From assembly GCA_018333865.1 (NCBI GenBank), contig JAGXSE010000038.1:1-47902 (forward strand): 47,902 nt of DNA, in the 5' to 3' direction. Position numbers and translations under genes: made by a program. The notes below the pieces were generated by a model that did no database searches, had not been told where the DNA came from, and saw only the letters and a list, made by a program, of their open reading frames with translations. Each line of letters begins with the position of its first letter. Position 1 is the first letter of the stretch. Shown here piece by piece: positions 46,737-47,902 of this stretch. The stretch comes from Syntrophomonadaceae bacterium. GTDB taxonomy: Bacteria; Bacillota; PH28-bin88.

Positions 46737-47186
46737 TTACCCTCTTAGCTCCGCAAAGAAACGCCGCATGAGCTCCCGGCACTCTTCCTCCATGATACCA
46801 GATAGGACATGGACCTGGTGGTTTAAGCGGGGATGTTGCACAAGGTTCATTACCGAGTCAACCGCTCCCGCCTTGGGGTCAGAAGCCCCGTAAACCAGCA
46901 CCGGAATGCGGGCCTGCACAATTGCTCCGGCACACATGGCACATGGCTCCAGTGTAACATAGAGGGTTGTGCCGCTAAAACGCCAGCTCTGCAATGCTTT
47001 TGCCCCAGCCTTGATAACATTAATCTCGGCATGGCCCGTAGGGTCCTGTTCGGTTTCTTTGGTGTTACGCCCCCTGGCAATTATCCGGTTATCTTTAACC
47101 AGGAGCGCCCCAATCGGCACCTCTCCCATGGCCATAGCCTGCTCGGCTTCCCGCAGGGCTTCCTGCATAAAAAAAAAGTGTTCCAT
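46737..47186 (-). CDS. tadA: TadA, tRNA(adenine34) deaminase
   Basis: TadA converts A34 of tRNA-Arg(ACG) to inosine so it can read CGU, CGC and CGA. The 149-residue protein has the zinc/catalytic motifs H52-A-E54 and P81-C82-A-M-C85, plus EVPIGALLV. An upstream in-frame start at 47249 lacks family similarity; ATG 47186 has AAGGGGG eight bases before it. It lies beside the gene for its own substrate, tRNA-Arg(ACG). Confidence 0.95.
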   Translation of the reverse strand: MEHFFFMQEALREAEQAMAMGEVPIGALLVKDNRIIARGRNTKETEQDPTGHAEINVIKAGAKALQSWRFSGTTLYVTLEPCAMCAGAIVQARIPVLVYGASDPKAGAVDSVMNLVQHPRLNHQVHVLSGIMEEECRELMRRFFAELRG

Positions 47187-47261
47187 CAGTTTATCCCCCT
47201 TACTTAAGGGGTACAGGACAGCTGCCGGTTTTTGTCCTTGCCGCCGCACTCACAAACAAAA

Positions 47262-47338
47262 TGGTGCGCCCGGAGGGACTCGAACCCCCGGCACGCGGTT
47301 TAGGAAACCGCTGCTCTGTCCGCCTGAGCTACGGGCAC
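47262..47338 (-). tRNA. tRNA-Arg (anticodon CCU)
   Basis: Acceptor GTGCCCG pairs with CGGGCGC (one G-U), then A and encoded CCA. The anticodon loop TTCCTAA is flanked by GCGGT and ACCGC, anticodon CCT. It reads AGG. Confidence 0.96.
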
Positions 47339-47371
47339 ACGTTTAGGGGAAAACATTTGTTTGGTTGATAA

Positions 47372-47448
47372 TGGTGCGCCCGGAGGGAATCGAACCCCCA
47401 ACCTCCTGATTCGTAGTCAGTTACTCTTTCCGATTGAGCTACGGGCGC
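47372..47448 (-). tRNA. tRNA-Arg (anticodon ACG)
   Basis: Acceptor GCGCCCG pairs with CGGGCGC, then A and encoded CCA. The anticodon loop is CTACGAA between CTGA and TCAG, anticodon ACG. A34 is the expected target of TadA encoded close by. Confidence 0.96.
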
Positions 47449-47459
47449 AAACACAATTC

Positions 47460-47554
47460 TGGCGGAGAGAGCGGGATTCGAACCCGCGATACGGGTTTTG
47501 GCCCGTATAATCGCTTAGCAGGCGACCGCCTTCGACCTTCTCGGCCATCTCTCC
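47460..47554 (-). tRNA. tRNA-Ser (anticodon GCU)
   Basis: Acceptor GGAGAGA/TCTCTCC with G discriminator and encoded CCA. The anticodon loop CTGCTAA between TCGC and GCGA gives anticodon GCT, with a long variable arm. It decodes AGC/AGU, the codon used as specifier in the T-box leader at 35024, so this is probably the tRNA sensed there. Confidence 0.97.
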
Positions 47555-47599
47555 GCTTTAAGTTTGCTGACGATAATCTTCTCGCCAGACGCATCATTC

Positions 47600-47628
47600 A
47601 TTATAACTCATTACAGTACGGAGCGCAA
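47600..47628 (-). promoter_or_regulatory. promoter of the tRNA cluster
   Basis: On the minus strand TTGCGC (47628-47623), 17 bases, TATAAT (47605-47600), ending 45 bases before tRNA-Ser(GCU). It would serve the leftward tRNA-Ser(GCU), tRNA-Arg(ACG) and tRNA-Arg(CCU) genes, possibly with tadA. Confidence 0.6.
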
Positions 47629-47827
47629 TTTAAAATTTCGCAAATTTTCCTGGCAAATCAAGCCAGGTAACCGCTTTTTTCCTGAAAAAACAGCATTAGT
47701 GACATTTTGGCAGGATTTTTGGGTAGAATGTGGAAGTAAACCAACCTTTGAAAAAATGTGGCCAAGCTGCTCTTTAGTACGCTGCCGGAGGGTAAGTTGC
47801 AATAAAAAGCGGGAAGGAGTTGTGAAC

Positions 47828-47902
47828 TTGATGGCAAACGGCACAGAACATGTTTTTAACGTGGAACTGGGAGCCGCCGCCTCTTTGGCGAATGCGGAAG
47901 TC
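47828..47902 (+). CDS. 5' end of an unknown gene, cut by window edge
   Basis: A rightward frame begins at TTG 47828 (AAGGAG eight bases upstream) or ATG 47831 and stays open to the end of the window, giving MANGTEHVFNVELGAAASLA and a few more residues. Too short to identify. The ribosome site supports a real gene. Confidence 0.5.
   Translation, partial: MMANGTEHVFNVELGAAASLANAEV

Noticed and set aside
47649-47667. CCTGGC/GCCAGG hairpin as a terminator
   Set aside because: No gene ends near it on either strand, and the T-tract is displaced by seven bases.

Overview
The window is the replication-origin region of a Gram-positive Clostridia chromosome, most like the spore-forming Peptococcaceae/Desulfotomaculum group. 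The evidence is the gene order parB-parA-rsmG-mnmG-mnmE-jag-yidC-yidD-rnpA-rpmH | dnaA-dnaN-yaaA-recF-remB-gyrB, a serine T-box leader, a one-piece larC, DUF6385 proteins and very frequent TTG start codons. This placement is inferred from content; no database search was possible.

Layout. 1-470: the 3' end of an IS605-type tnpB and a structured element end. 0.5-3.7 kb: larC, a DUF554 membrane protein and a class V (cysteine desulfurase-like) enzyme. 3.7-11.9 kb: the leftward segregation, tRNA/rRNA-modification and membrane-insertion genes, with one perfect parS site. 11.9-13.9 kb: a bipartite oriC, with DnaA boxes on both sides of dnaA and a DnaA-trio-like unwinding element just before dnaN. 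13.9-18.7 kb: the rightward replication genes, visibly more AT-rich than their surroundings. 18.7-24.4 kb: gyrB and gyrA, separated by an opposing gene for a secreted beta-propeller protein and about 0.9 kb of non-coding, hairpin- and repeat-containing DNA. 24.5-26 kb: pdxS-pdxT.

26-35 kb is an accessory block. A leftward group encodes a TPR protein, a large protein with two glycosyltransferase-2 plus TPR modules, a Gfo/Idh/MocA oxidoreductase and a DegT-type sugar aminotransferase. Beside it are two divergent genes for DUF6385 proteins, one with an unusual VTF-based 5/9-residue repeat. I infer a surface or spore-coat glycosylation system. It is the best candidate for an undescribed system here.

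35-39.9 kb is a serine unit: a consensus promoter, a T-box leader with an AGC specifier, a class V aminotransferase standing in for SerC, serA, serS, then tRNA-Ser(UGA). 39.9-43.2 kb holds a cytosolic chemoreceptor-like protein and a membrane PAS-GGDEF-HD-GYP protein.

43.4-46.1 kb carries an AAA ATPase plus RloB-like pair (AbiL/RloAB type, probably anti-phage) bracketed by a perfect 161-bp direct repeat. The right copy of that repeat contains the 3' end of an ECF transporter gene. 46.6-47.6 kb holds four leftward tRNA genes (Ser-CGA, Arg-CCU, Arg-ACG, Ser-GCU) around tadA, whose enzyme modifies tRNA-Arg(ACG). A new rightward gene begins at the window edge.

A family of about 100-145 bp dispersed repeats, with GGGGACACACC-like and GGAATGTCCCC-like ends, occurs in three intergenic regions.
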